Assembly (NCBI RefSeq): GCF_000745015.1 | Contig: NZ_JQNA01000002.1 | Span: forward strand, 5,270,001 to 5,334,000 | Direction: 5' to 3' | Origin: Burkholderia sp. 9120 | GTDB taxonomy: Bacteria > Pseudomonadota > Gammaproteobacteria > Burkholderiales > Burkholderiaceae | DNA: 64,000 nucleotides | In this document: positions 34,944 to 43,809 of the stretch, piece after piece | How the letters are laid out: every line of letters starts with the position of its first letter | How positions within the stretch are numbered: the first letter of the stretch is position 1 | Position numbers and translations under genes: made by a program | Notes under the pieces: generated by a model | Databases searched by the model: none | What the model was told of the DNA's origin: nothing | What the model saw: the letters and a program-made list of their open reading frames with translations, nothing else

Positions 34944-36104
34944 ATGAAAAAGTCTTTACTCGCCGTCGCACTGTCCAGCGTCTTCACGATGTCCGCGCAT
35001 GCGCAAAGCAGCGTCACGCTATACGGGCTCATCGATACGGGCCTCGTCTATACGAACAATCAACTCGGTCATAGCAACTGGCAGCAAGTGACCGGTTCGA
35101 CGCAGAACACGGTGTTCGGCCTCAAGGGCTCGGAAGATCTCGGCGGCGGCTTGCATGCGATCTTCAAACTGGAGCAAGGCTTCCTGCTGAACAACGGCGC
35201 CCAGGCTTTCTCCGGCGACGGCTTCGGCTCCCAGGCATGGGTTGGTCTGCAAAGCGATCCGTACGGCACGCTGACATTCGGCCGCCAGTTCGACGTGATG
35301 AACGACCTGGTGGGACCGCTCACGGCGGAGTTCAATACGTGGGGCGGCAGCATGGCCGGGCATCCGTTCGAGAACGACAACCTCGCGGCAAACTCGGTCG
35401 TCATCAACAATTCGGTCAAATACGCGAGCCCGACTTATCGCGGCGTCACGTTCGAAACCATGTACTCGTTCAGCAACAAGGCCGGCGACTTCGCGAACAA
35501 CCGTTCGTACGGATTCGGCCTCTCGTATGCGATGGGTCCCGTGAATCTGGCCGCCGGCTACCTGCAATTCAATAATGCCGGCAACGGCAGCGGCGCGACG
35601 ACCGCGAGCGATACGAGCGCGAACTTCCTCGCGCAACGGCAGCGCATCTGGTCGCTCGGCGGTAACTACACGTTCGGGCCGGCCACCGTCGGGCTGGTCT
35701 GGAGCCATACGCAGATCGACAACGCGTCGGGCGTGTTCTCGTTCGGCACCGGCAGCTATCTGGGCGCGAACGACGCCTCCGCCGGCAGCCTCGCCGGGTC
35801 GCTGCGCATGGACAACTATGAAGTGAACGCGAAATACGCGCTCACACCGGCGTTGACTGTGTCCGGCGAATACACCTACACGCGCGGCGCGTATAACGGC
35901 TCGTCGCCGGGCTGGAACACCGCCATGCTGCAGACCGATTACGCGCTCAGCAAGCGCACGGACTTCTATCTGGAGGGCGTCTACCAGAACGTGCATGGTG
36001 CGCCGGCCGACTCCGTGCTCTCGCACGCAATGATCAACACGCTGTCGCCGTCGTCGACGAACTCGCAGGTGGCGGTCACGGTCGGGATGCGTCACGCGTT
36101 CTAA
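34944..36104 (+). CDS. Gram-negative porin, Burkholderia trimeric type
   Basis: A 386-residue outer-membrane porin. The signal peptide MKKSLLAVALSSVFTMSAHAQ is cut before SSVTLYGLIDTGLVY, the standard opening strand of beta-proteobacterial porins. The body has alternating amphipathic strands, the motif FGLKGSEDLGGGLHAIFKLEQGF, and the terminal aromatic residue Phe (VTVGMRHAF) needed for outer-membrane insertion. ATG 34944 begins the signal peptide. It would allow diffusion of small solutes. A terminator follows at 36132. Confidence 0.94.
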   Translation: MKKSLLAVALSSVFTMSAHAQSSVTLYGLIDTGLVYTNNQLGHSNWQQVTGSTQNTVFGLKGSEDLGGGLHAIFKLEQGFLLNNGAQAFSGDGFGSQAWVGLQSDPYGTLTFGRQFDVMNDLVGPLTAEFNTWGGSMAGHPFENDNLAANSVVINNSVKYASPTYRGVTFETMYSFSNKAGDFANNRSYGFGLSYAMGPVNLAAGYLQFNNAGNGSGATTASDTSANFLAQRQRIWSLGGNYTFGPATVGLVWSHTQIDNASGVFSFGTGSYLGANDASAGSLAGSLRMDNYEVNAKYALTPALTVSGEYTYTRGAYNGSSPGWNTAMLQTDYALSKRTDFYLEGVYQNVHGAPADSVLSHAMINTLSPSSTNSQVAVTVGMRHAF

Positions 36105-36131
36105 GCGGCTGTTCACGCGCAGGCGGTAAAG

Positions 36132-36163
36132 CGGTTGCCGGGTTTCGGCCTGGCAGCCGTTTT
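36132..36163 (+). terminator. Terminator after the porin gene
   Basis: Stem CGGTTGCC (36132-36139) with GGCAGCCG (36152-36159), allowing one G-T pair, followed by TTTT. It lies 27 bp after the porin stop codon. Confidence 0.7.
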
Positions 36164-36301
36164 CACTGCATCACACTGACTGAAATTGCTTCGGTATTTC
36201 CGAACTGTCACTTCGCAATTAGCAGGTTTATCCGATTCGTCGCATCACGCAGACTGAGGTTCATCACCACAGCGGACACCGTCCGCGAAAGGAACCCGAT
36301 C

Positions 36302-36763
36302 ATGCGAACCTATCCCCGTAACAGCCCTCAAGCCGCAGCCCGTATCGTCGCGCTCGCCCTCACCGCCGACGGCCACGTCTGCAGTTCGGAGGAGCGCGCC
36401 CTCGACAGGCTCGATATAGCCGGTCAACTCGGCCTCGCCCCGGCGCAATTCGCGCAGATCGTTCAGGCGATGTGTGAAGACCACTCCGGCGCACAGACGT
36501 CGCTCGCGCCCACGGTCGGCCCGCTCGACGAACCCATGCTCACCGAGCTGATCGCCGAAATCGACGACCCCAAGCTGCGTGCCAAGGTGATCCGCCTGTG
36601 TATTGCCGTCACGATCGCGGACAACCACCTGGCGGATGGCGAAATCGCCTTGCTCGCCGCCATTCTCAACGCGTGGGGGCCGCAACCCAACCCGCTGCTG
36701 AGCCGGCACGGCGCGCTGCTGCGCGCGCCGCGCGCTTACGAACGCACGGCGGCCAGCACCTGA
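36302..36763 (+). CDS. TerB-like protein
   Basis: A 153-residue acidic, all-helical protein with the TerB-like pattern: ARIVALALTADGHVCSSEERALDRLDIAGQLGLAPAQF and VIRLCIAVTIADNHLADGEIALLAAILNAWG. The two acidic D-G-x and E/D-E/D helix pairs are typical of TerB metal-binding sites. Function is not established for such stand-alone copies. The 3' end overlaps the convergent nhaR-like gene by 28 bp. Confidence 0.75.
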   Translation: MRTYPRNSPQAAARIVALALTADGHVCSSEERALDRLDIAGQLGLAPAQFAQIVQAMCEDHSGAQTSLAPTVGPLDEPMLTELIAEIDDPKLRAKVIRLCIAVTIADNHLADGEIALLAAILNAWGPQPNPLLSRHGALLRAPRAYERTAAST

Positions 36764-37617
36764 GAGGCGAGCGCATGATGTTGCCCGCGCCGCGACCGGA
36801 TCGCGTGGATCTCTTCGACCACGCCTTCCGCGCGGCCGAGCCAGCGCACGCCGCGCAGCAGCGTCAGGTCTTCAGCGCCCAGTTCCGCGAGTGGGAACAC
36901 GCCGAGCCCGCGCGCCGCGAACACCGCCATCAACGCGCTGTCCTCGAATTCGCCGACGACGCGCGGCCGGATGCCGGCCGCCTCAAACCAGCGGTCGAGC
37001 CGCGCGCGCAACGCCGCGTGCCGCGTGGGCAGCAGCACGGGGATCTCCGCGAGACACTGCGGAAAGCCCGCGCGCGTGGCTTTGCGCACGATTTCCGCGG
37101 GACCATACCAATCGACCGGCGAGCCGACGAGACGCTGACTGAACACCCGCAGGTCGGTGTCATGCGGCGCGGGCTGGCACGCGAGCACGAGATCGAGCCG
37201 ATGCAGCGCGAGCTCCGACAGCAGTTGCGAATGCTCGCCCTCGTGACAGAGCAGCCTGAGCGACGGCGTGCCCAGCACCGGCGCGAGGAGCGCGTGCGCC
37301 GCGAGCTTGGAAATGCCGTCGGAGAGGCCGACCGCCAGCCGCGCCACGCCTTCGCCGCCGGGCTCGCGCATTTCGTCGAGTAAAGCTTCGCCGATCTGGA
37401 AGATCTGCTCGGCGCGATTGAAGGCCGTTTCGCCGGCCTCGGTCATCGTGACGCCGCGCCCGGCCGGTTTCAGCAACTGGCGGCCGATCGATTTTTCCAG
37501 TTCGCGCACCTGCGCGCTGATGGTCTGGACGGCCATGTCGAGGTGCTCGGCCGCGCGCGCAAAGCCGCCCTCCTTCACGACGATCCAGAAATAGTAGAGG
37601 TGACGGTAGTTGAGCAT
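36736..37617 (-). CDS. nhaR: NhaR-type LysR-family regulator
   Basis: A 293-residue LysR protein whose N-terminus MLNYRHLYYFWIVVKEGGFARAAEHLDMAVQTISAQVRELEKSIGRQLL is diagnostic for NhaR rather than other LysR types. In E. coli NhaR activates the nhaA sodium-proton antiporter and osmC. The effector domain follows from about residue 90. No nhaA gene is nearby. Its 5' side faces the terC gene (divergent), so control of terC is possible. Confidence 0.88.
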   Translation of the reverse strand: MLNYRHLYYFWIVVKEGGFARAAEHLDMAVQTISAQVRELEKSIGRQLLKPAGRGVTMTEAGETAFNRAEQIFQIGEALLDEMREPGGEGVARLAVGLSDGISKLAAHALLAPVLGTPSLRLLCHEGEHSQLLSELALHRLDLVLACQPAPHDTDLRVFSQRLVGSPVDWYGPAEIVRKATRAGFPQCLAEIPVLLPTRHAALRARLDRWFEAAGIRPRVVGEFEDSALMAVFAARGLGVFPLAELGAEDLTLLRGVRWLGRAEGVVEEIHAIRSRRGQHHALASQVLAAVRS

Positions 37618-37738
37618 GTCGGAAACACTTCGTAAAAACCGATGTATCGATCAGTTTATCACTGATTTATCCGAACCTCGATAACGGCGAAGATAGCTCT
37701 ACCGCAACGTTTGACGCCTCCATTTTCTGACGACTCCC

Positions 37739-38491
37739 ATGGACACTTTGCTCGTACTCTTCGCCGATCCCGCCGCATGGGCCGCGCTCCTCACGCTGGT
37801 GGTGATGGAAATCGTGCTCGGCATCGACAATCTGATCTTCATCTCGATCCTTAGCAACAAGCTGCCCGAAGCGCAACGCGCCCGCACCCAGCGGATCGGC
37901 ATCATGCTCGCGCTCGTGTTGCGACTCGCTTTGCTCGGCACGGTGGCGTGGATCGCGCAATTGACCGCACCCGCGTTTGCGCTGTTCGGCCATGCGTTCT
38001 CATGGCGCGATCTGATTCTGCTCGCCGGCGGCCTGTTCCTCGTCTGGAAGGCGACCGGCGAAATCCGGCACCACGTCACTCACGAGGACGACGTCAGCGG
38101 CAAAGCGAGTTCGACGATCCAGTTGACCGCGGCGGCTGCGATCGGCCAGATCCTCGTGCTCGACATCGTGTTCTCGGTGGACAGCATCATCACCGCGGTC
38201 GGCATGACCGAACACATGCCGATCATGTTTATCGCGGTGATTGCCGCCGTCATGGTGATGTTGTTCGCTGCACAGCCGCTGTCGCGCTTTATCGAGCGTA
38301 ATCCGACCATCGTGATGCTGGCGCTCAGCTTCCTGCTCGTGATCGGTATGACGCTGATCGCCGAAGGTTTCGGCTCCCACGTGCCGAAGGCTTATATCTA
38401 CGTGGCGATGGCGTTCTCCGCGTTCGTCGAAGGGATGAACATGATGGTGCGCCGGGCGAAATCGAAGCAGATCGCCAGCAGCAGCGAATGA
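37739..38491 (+). CDS. TerC-family integral membrane protein
   Basis: A 250-residue protein with about seven membrane helices. TerC signatures are [21 protein letters not shown] and [30 protein letters not shown], in which the membrane-embedded acidic residues (E, D, D) are family hallmarks. TerC, Alx and MeeF/MeeY relatives export manganese or support metal loading of exported enzymes. A manganese role here is inferred. It is divergent from nhaR and precedes a zinc-ribbon gene. Confidence 0.88.
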   Translation: MDTLLVLFADPAAWAALLTLVVMEIVLGIDNLIFISILSNKLPEAQRARTQRIGIMLALVLRLALLGTVAWIAQLTAPAFALFGHAFSWRDLILLAGGLFLVWKATGEIRHHVTHEDDVSGKASSTIQLTAAAAIGQILVLDIVFSVDSIITAVGMTEHMPIMFIAVIAAVMVMLFAAQPLSRFIERNPTIVMLALSFLLVIGMTLIAEGFGSHVPKAYIYVAMAFSAFVEGMNMMVRRAKSKQIASSSE

Positions 38492-38545
38492 TCGACCGCG
38501 TGAACCTGAGCGTTCTATGTTTTTGTACTCTTGAGGAGCGACACC

Positions 38546-38845
38546 ATGAAATGCCCCGTCTGCAAAACCACCGACCTGCTGATGACCGAGCGCCGCTCGA
38601 TCGAAATCGACTACTGCCCGGACTGCCGGGGCGTCTGGCTCGACCGCGGTGAACTCGACAAACTGATTGCGCAGGACGACGCGAATCTCGATGCGCCCGC
38701 AACGGTACGCGCGGGCCGGGACGACTATCGCGAGCGCGACAGGGATCACGCGTACGACAGCCATCGCGGGCGCGACGAGCATCGTACGGGGTATCGGGGA
38801 TACAAGAAAAAGCGCTCGATCTTCGACGTGTTCGATTTCGATTGA
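38546..38845 (+). CDS. Zf-TFIIB zinc-ribbon protein
   Basis: A 99-residue protein. Residues 1-45 form a zinc ribbon MKCPVCKTTDLLM...IEIDYCPDCRGVWLDRGELDKLI with two CxxC pairs (C3/C6, C24/C27). The rest is an Asp/Arg/His-rich low-complexity tail ending KKKRSIFDVFDFD. ATG 38546 starts at the zinc ribbon and has GAGGAG upstream. It follows terC by 54 bp. The molecular role of this family is unknown. Confidence 0.86.
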   Translation: MKCPVCKTTDLLMTERRSIEIDYCPDCRGVWLDRGELDKLIAQDDANLDAPATVRAGRDDYRERDRDHAYDSHRGRDEHRTGYRGYKKKRSIFDVFDFD

Positions 38846-38922
38846 GCGTGGGGTTCGGGGTTGCGCGTTACACGGCACGGTTGCGACGCAGCGGGCGGTG
38901 CGATGCAACGCCGCAAGCGCAA

Positions 38923-39597
38923 TCAGCGTGCTTTACCGCGAGCGCTCTTACCGGCGCTCGCTGCGCGAGGCGCGTCTTTACCCGCGGGCAGGCCACCGTT
39001 CATCTGCTCCATCCACGACAACGCGTCGACGTAAGCGAGAAACTGCTTGAGATAGCCCGGCGACAACTCGCGCATCAGCGAAAGCGAACGATGCACCAGG
39101 CTGCTCGAATTGAGCGGTCCGGCGTTACCAGGCACTTGCTCCAACGACTGGCGTAGCTGTTTCTCGGTCCGAACCTTCGACCAGATTTCCCTGAAGTGAT
39201 CGAGCGCCGCCAGTTCCGGATACGACGCGGCGGTAGGCAGACCGTGGGCGACGACGCGTTGCTCGCCTTCCGTTGGCGCCTGACTGACGATGTGCCCGGT
39301 CAATTCGGCGAGCGCGCTTCGAGCGGGACGGTCAGCGGCCGCAGTGCCGCTTTCGGCTGATGAAGTTTCGGCCCGCTGTAAATCCGCGGCATAGGCTTCG
39401 ATCAACATCGCCAGCTTCGCGTCCAGGATACGCCGCGCCGCGCCATTATGATTAGCCGCGCGACGTGCCAGCGCGTCGATGAAATGGAAGCGGATCGGGT
39501 CGAAGCGACCGGCGTGGCACGCGCGCCATGCGTCGAGCGCGGCGCTTGCCTCGCTCACCGCGTTCACCACGCCGCTCCCCCCTTCTCGCTCACTCAC
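38923..39597 (-). CDS. DUF2894-type protein of the motor-like cluster
   Basis: A 224-residue soluble protein without signal peptide. Conserved-looking segments are LDAWRACHAGRFDPIRFHFIDALARRAA, and LAALDHFREIWSKVRTEKQLRQSLEQVPGNAGPLNSSSLVHRSLSLMRELSPGYLKQFLAYVDALSWMEQM (given in part). The tail is basic (KSARGKAR). I assign it to DUF2894 from its position and content. The GTG at 39597 is chosen: it overlaps the OmpA-like stop by 8 bp and has GGAAGG just upstream. ATG 39615 is an alternative. It is the last gene of the block. Confidence 0.66.
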   Translation of the reverse strand: MSEREGGSGVVNAVSEASAALDAWRACHAGRFDPIRFHFIDALARRAANHNGAARRILDAKLAMLIEAYAADLQRAETSSAESGTAAADRPARSALAELTGHIVSQAPTEGEQRVVAHGLPTAASYPELAALDHFREIWSKVRTEKQLRQSLEQVPGNAGPLNSSSLVHRSLSLMRELSPGYLKQFLAYVDALSWMEQMNGGLPAGKDAPRAASAGKSARGKAR

Positions 39598-40237
39598 GCG
39601 CCTTCCCCGCCGCATTCGCCGGCCCCGGCACCGGCGCGATTTCCACCCGCCGGTTCTTCGCCCGCCCCTGATCGTCCGCGTTCGAACCCACCGGCTGCTG
39701 CGAACCGAACGCCGCCGCGAAGACCGAAGCCGCCGGCACGCCGTCATCGATCAGTGCCCGCGTCACTGTCAGCGCGCGCTGCGCCGACAGTTCCCAGTTG
39801 TCCGCAAAGCGACGGTTCGCCTCGCGCACCTGCCGGTCGTCGGTAAAACCGCTCACCATCAGAATTTCGTCGCGGGCATGCAGATACGCCGTGAGCGGCC
39901 CGGCCAGGCTCTTCAACAACTCGCGGCCTTCGGGCTGCAACTGGTCGGAGTTCAGCGCGAACAACACATTGCCGCTAATGCCGATACGTCCGTTGACCAG
40001 TGTCACGCGGCCCGCCGCCAGCGGACCCGCGAGCGCCTGCTCGAGCGTCTTGCGGCGCTGCGTTTCCACCTGACGCTGCTTGACCTCCTGCTCCAGCTTG
40101 GTCGACAGTTCGAGTTGCACGCCGATGACGCCCACCAGGATCAGCACGAACGCGCCCAGCAGCACCGACATCAAATCGCCGAAAACCGGCCAGATCGGCG
40201 CGGTGGTCTCTACGCCGCCGTCGATTTCCTCGCTCAT
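39590..40237 (-). CDS. MotB/OmpA-like membrane protein of the motor-like cluster
   Basis: A 215-residue protein. A single N-terminal helix, IWPVFGDLMSVLLGAFVLILVGVIG, carries an acidic residue (D21) at the position of the ion-carrying Asp of MotB, ExbD, TolR and ZorB. A short coiled coil (about 43-75) leads to a C-terminal OmpA-type peptidoglycan-binding domain ending NWELSAQRALTVTRALIDDG and GRAKNRRVEIAP, with the canonical Arg. The start overlaps the tail-protein gene by 4 bp. It most likely forms the stator plug and cell-wall anchor with the upstream protein. Confidence 0.87.
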   Translation of the reverse strand: MSEEIDGGVETTAPIWPVFGDLMSVLLGAFVLILVGVIGVQLELSTKLEQEVKQRQVETQRRKTLEQALAGPLAAGRVTLVNGRIGISGNVLFALNSDQLQPEGRELLKSLAGPLTAYLHARDEILMVSGFTDDRQVREANRRFADNWELSAQRALTVTRALIDDGVPAASVFAAAFGSQQPVGSNADDQGRAKNRRVEIAPVPGPANAAGKARE

Positions 40238-42852
40238 GCGGCGTCAGCTCCGGCCGAAGCGCGCTGCCCGGCGAGGTGCTGCAGATCCTCGACGATCTGC
40301 TTCTGCGACATCACGCTCAGGTCGACAACTTCCCGCGCCTGCGCCACGTAATACGCCAACTGTTCGTCACTGCGTGCGAGCGACTTGTCGAGCGCGGCTT
40401 CGATCCGCTCCAGATGCGTGACCAGCTTGTCGTTCGATTCGCCGAACACCTGCACGGCGCTGCCGAACGCTTCGCCGAGGCTCGCCACTTCGACGGCGCT
40501 GCCGGTCACCTGCGCGGCGATCTCGCCGAGCTTGCCGGTTTCGAGTTCGACCTTGTCGGTGAAGCGCGTGCCCACCCGCTCCAGCAGATCCGCCGACGTC
40601 GCGACCAGCGCGTCGACGGCCGTACGCTGTTCGGTGGACGCGTGATTCACGGCATCGAGCAGCGTCTCCAGCGTTTCGAGCAAGCGCGCGCGCTCCTGCA
40701 ACATCGCGGTATCGCGGACCATGCTGTCGGACAGTTTCTGCCGCAATTCGGCGACGACTTCAGCCGCGGCCTTCGGCGCTTCCGACGCAGCCTGCACCAG
40801 TTGCCCGATCTCGGCGATCGTCTCGCTCGCGTACGCCTGCGTCTGAGCCGACATGTCGCGCGCGGTTTGCTCCAGCGTCGCACAGATTTCCTGCTGACGG
40901 GTCGCGGTACGCTCGCCGGCTTGCTCCCACTTCTCGCTCAATGCGACGGCCATCGAATCGAGTTTTCCGGTCCATGCGGCCAGCCGTTGTTCATCTTGCG
41001 CCGCCAGTTCTGTGCGCAGATTCGCGGCGGCTTTGGGGGCTTCCGCAGCGGCGTCCACGAGACGGCCGATTTCGGCGATCGTTGCGCTCGCATGCGTTTG
41101 CGTTTGCGCCGCGATATCGCGCGCGGTTTGTTCCAGCGTCGCGCAGATTTCCTGCTGACGGCTCGCGGTGCGTTCGCCGGTTTGCTCCCACTTCTCATTC
41201 AACGCAGTCGCCATCGAACCGAGTTGTTCAGTCCATGCGGCCAGCCGCTGTTCATCTTGTGCCGCCAGTTCCGCGCGCAGATTCGCAGCGGCTTTGGGAG
41301 CTTCCGCGGCGGCATCCACGAGACGGCCGATCTCGGCGATCGTTGCGCTCGCATGCGTTTGCGTTTGCGCCGCGATATCGCGCGCGGTTTGTTCCAGCGT
41401 CGTGCAGATTTGCTGCTGACGGCTCGCCGTGCGTTCGCCCGTCTGCTCCCACGTCTCGTTCAACGCAACGGCCATCGAGCCGAGTTGTTCGGTCCAGGCC
41501 GCCAGCCGCTGTTCGTCCCGCGCGCCCAGCGCCGTCTGCAGATTCGCGTGCGACTCGCCGACATTGGCGAGCAACGACACCGAATGCTGCTCGAAACTCG
41601 CCGCAGCGGCCGCCAACGCTTGCCGATTGTTGTCCGCGAGCGTCTCGCCGACACGCTCCTGCCGCGACAACGCGTCGTTCCACGCCTGCGACACGCCCTG
41701 CGCGGTGGCATCCAGCCGCGCGGACACGCCGTCGAGCAGACCGGCCGAGCGTTGCTCGAACGTTTCCGTGAAGCGATCTAGCGTTGCTCGCAGATGTTCC
41801 GTCTGTTCCTCGCTCGAACGCTGATGGCCAGCCAGCGCCTTGTTCCAGATATCGGCCACGTTCACGGCCGTCGTTTCAAAACCGCTCGACAACCCGTCCA
41901 GTTGCCGCTGCACGGCGTGCGAAACGCTATCGTGCAACGCGGTGGTTTCGCGCGCGAGACCGGCCATGGTTGCTTCCATCACCGGCTGCAACGCCGCGCC
42001 GGCCGCGCGCGTGCTGTCGGCAACACTCTCCTTCAACGATTGCTCGACAGACGCGGCCAGCCGCGTATAAGCAGCCTCGGCTTTGCCATGAAACGCCTCC
42101 TGACTGGCCACCTGGCGCTCGTTCAACGCGAGGCTCTGCTGTTCGATGGCCGACATCATCGACTGCAAGCGGTCGACCAGTGCGGGCATTACATCGGCTT
42201 GCCGTTGCAGCAGCCGGAAACTCTCGTCGCGCTGATGAGCCTGCGAATAGACGCGCAAGCTGGTCGCGATCTTCAGGTCGAGCGCTTGCGCCGCCTGCAA
42301 CCGCTCGCGACGGCACAGCGCGGCCAGCAGCCCGAGCATCGCGGAGGTGGACACGCCCGCGATCGACGTGCCGAATGCGAATCCCAGACCCTTGACCGGC
42401 GCGGCCAGCGAAGCGCGGATCGCTTGCAGATCGGTCGAGCTTTCCAGCGCCATGCCGGTGCCGCGCAAGGTCGCGACCATGCCGAGCAGCGTGCCGAGCA
42501 TGCCCAGCAACACCAGCAGGCCGACCAGATACGGTGCGAGCGCGGGGCCGGGCAAGGCGACTCGCTCACCTTCGACACGCAAACGCGCCGCGTTGCGCAA
42601 GCTCGGATGCAACGCGTCGAGCCAGCCGCCCAGACTCGACGGCGGTCCGGACAAGTCCGCGACGGCGCGCGTCAACGTGCCGGTCGCCTGGTTGTAACGA
42701 TGCAGTTCGAGCGAGCCCGCCAGATAGCACACGCCAATCAACAAGGTGACGGCCAGCGCCAGCGGGTTCGAGCCGAGGTAACCCACGGCGATCCAGCACA
42801 CGGCGGCCAGACCGGCCAGAAACACAACGAGGTCAATACGATATCTGGACAT
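40234..42852 (-). CDS. DUF802 protein: MotA/TolQ/ExbB-like channel with long coiled-coil tail
   Basis: An 872-residue protein. There are four hydrophobic segments (about 8-26, 31-48, 107-128, 153-180). The last two match the MotA/TolQ/ExbB channel signature: LLVLLGMLGTLLGMVATL, then SLAAPVKGLGFAFGTSIAGVSTSAMLGLL. Residues 190-872 are one long helical, Gln/Ala/Glu-rich cytoplasmic tail with methyl-accepting-protein-like heptads, including three 87-residue repeats. This matches the layout of ZorA (motor plus intracellular tail). It starts 10 bp after the DUF3348 gene and overlaps the MotB/OmpA-like gene. ATG 42852 begins the first helix. Confidence 0.84.
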   Translation of the reverse strand: MSRYRIDLVVFLAGLAAVCWIAVGYLGSNPLALAVTLLIGVCYLAGSLELHRYNQATGTLTRAVADLSGPPSSLGGWLDALHPSLRNAARLRVEGERVALPGPALAPYLVGLLVLLGMLGTLLGMVATLRGTGMALESSTDLQAIRASLAAPVKGLGFAFGTSIAGVSTSAMLGLLAALCRRERLQAAQALDLKIATSLRVYSQAHQRDESFRLLQRQADVMPALVDRLQSMMSAIEQQSLALNERQVASQEAFHGKAEAAYTRLAASVEQSLKESVADSTRAAGAALQPVMEATMAGLARETTALHDSVSHAVQRQLDGLSSGFETTAVNVADIWNKALAGHQRSSEEQTEHLRATLDRFTETFEQRSAGLLDGVSARLDATAQGVSQAWNDALSRQERVGETLADNNRQALAAAAASFEQHSVSLLANVGESHANLQTALGARDEQRLAAWTEQLGSMAVALNETWEQTGERTASRQQQICTTLEQTARDIAAQTQTHASATIAEIGRLVDAAAEAPKAAANLRAELAAQDEQRLAAWTEQLGSMATALNEKWEQTGERTASRQQEICATLEQTARDIAAQTQTHASATIAEIGRLVDAAAEAPKAAANLRTELAAQDEQRLAAWTGKLDSMAVALSEKWEQAGERTATRQQEICATLEQTARDMSAQTQAYASETIAEIGQLVQAASEAPKAAAEVVAELRQKLSDSMVRDTAMLQERARLLETLETLLDAVNHASTEQRTAVDALVATSADLLERVGTRFTDKVELETGKLGEIAAQVTGSAVEVASLGEAFGSAVQVFGESNDKLVTHLERIEAALDKSLARSDEQLAYYVAQAREVVDLSVMSQKQIVEDLQHLAGQRASAGADAA
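40744..41526 (-). repeat. Three tandem 261-bp repeats in the tail gene
   Basis: Units at 41266-41526, 41005-41265 and 40744-41004, each 87 codons with no gap. Each begins xARDEQRLAAW or AAQDEQRLAAW and ends near EAPKAAAxLRxEL. Units 1 and 2 differ at only a few residues, and unit 3 has diverged further. Unit length is fixed, as expected if it sets the length of a helical tail. Confidence 0.88.
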
Positions 42853-42862
42853 AGTGTCCCAG

Positions 42863-43654
42863 TTAGCTGGTGCGAAGAGCCGCGAGCAACCCTTCGACCG
42901 GTTGAAAACGAACGTCCAGTTCAGCAAGCAACACGCTCTGCATGTCCTTGCGGAACACGTCCAGCCATGCGCCGGGCGTTACCGCCGCGGCGTCGTCCGA
43001 GGCAACGGCGGCGGCCAGCGTCGCCTGCTCCGCCGCGCGCAGGCGCTCGAAGTGCCCGGCCAGCAGACCCGGCACGCTGCCCAGCAGATTCCGTTCGCGC
43101 TCGCTGAGCGCACGCTCCATGACGGCGTCCAGCACCGCGAGCCGCGCCATTGCGGGCGTTTTCGCGGCCAGCAGGCTGCGCAAGCGCACGCGTAACGGGC
43201 CGACTGCGGTTTCCATCGACTGCTGCAACGCCTGGTAGCGCTGCCGGAACACCGCGTAATCGGGCGCCGCGTCGGCCGGCGCGGGCTGTGACGACATGTG
43301 GGCGTGCGGGTTTGCGTGCGAGTTTGCGTACGGAAAGGCCTGCGTGTTGCCAAATCCGCGCCGCTTGCTCGCCACGAGCACGCTGTCGCCCGCCACGGAC
43401 TTCATCAGCGAAACGCGCACGCGCGCGCATTCGTCCTCTTCGGCGCGGCCGAACACCCGTGCACCGGCCGGCACGGCCGGCGGCGCGCCGTTCAGCGCCG
43501 ACGACAGCGCAATAGCGTCGGTCCAGCCGAGCCATTGGCTAAGCCGGTCCGAGAGCGATTGCCGGGATTCGGGGACATCGACATCCGCCAGACGAGCCAA
43601 CAGGCGAATGAGCGCCGGGCCGCTGAGAGCTGTGCGCTGGGGGGCTTGCAACAT
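42863..43654 (-). CDS. DUF3348-type protein of the motor-like cluster
   Basis: A 263-residue soluble protein, first gene of the block. Residues about 20-90 (LARLADVDVPESRQSLSDRLSQWLGWTDAIALSSAL and EEDECARVRVSLMKSV) and the helical C-terminal half (YAVFRQRYQALQQSMETAVGPLRVRLRSLLA, VTPGAWLDVFRKDMQSVLLAELDVRFQPVEGLLAAL) fit DUF3348, and I use that name. No catalytic motif is visible. A His/Asn/Ala stretch near 115-125 is low complexity. A role as cytoplasmic partner of the motor-like pair is inferred from fixed gene order only. Confidence 0.68.
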   Translation of the reverse strand: MLQAPQRTALSGPALIRLLARLADVDVPESRQSLSDRLSQWLGWTDAIALSSALNGAPPAVPAGARVFGRAEEDECARVRVSLMKSVAGDSVLVASKRRGFGNTQAFPYANSHANPHAHMSSQPAPADAAPDYAVFRQRYQALQQSMETAVGPLRVRLRSLLAAKTPAMARLAVLDAVMERALSERERNLLGSVPGLLAGHFERLRAAEQATLAAAVASDDAAAVTPGAWLDVFRKDMQSVLLAELDVRFQPVEGLLAALRTS

Positions 43655-43809
43655 ACCACCGGAGTCAAAAAAGTCAGCAGTTTACACGCTGCCGGGGTGG
43701 AAGCTGCCGCCGCGCGATTTAGCGGGCCCACGGGAGAGGGTTTTCGAAGGACGCGGCGCGGCCGTGAAGCGGGCTTCAACGTGCCGCGCCGGTGGGTGAC
43801 AACGCGGCT

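Noticed and set aside
40744..41526. Repeats as CRISPR, IS fragments or assembly error
   Set aside because: Units are contiguous without spacers, are in frame and keep the coiled-coil pattern. They are better explained as protein repeats, though only long reads would exclude collapse or expansion.
38923..43654. Calling the motor block a Zorya defence system
   Set aside because: Only the ZorA/ZorB-like architecture is seen. No ZorC, ZorD helicase or ZorE nuclease is present, so the name would overstate the evidence.
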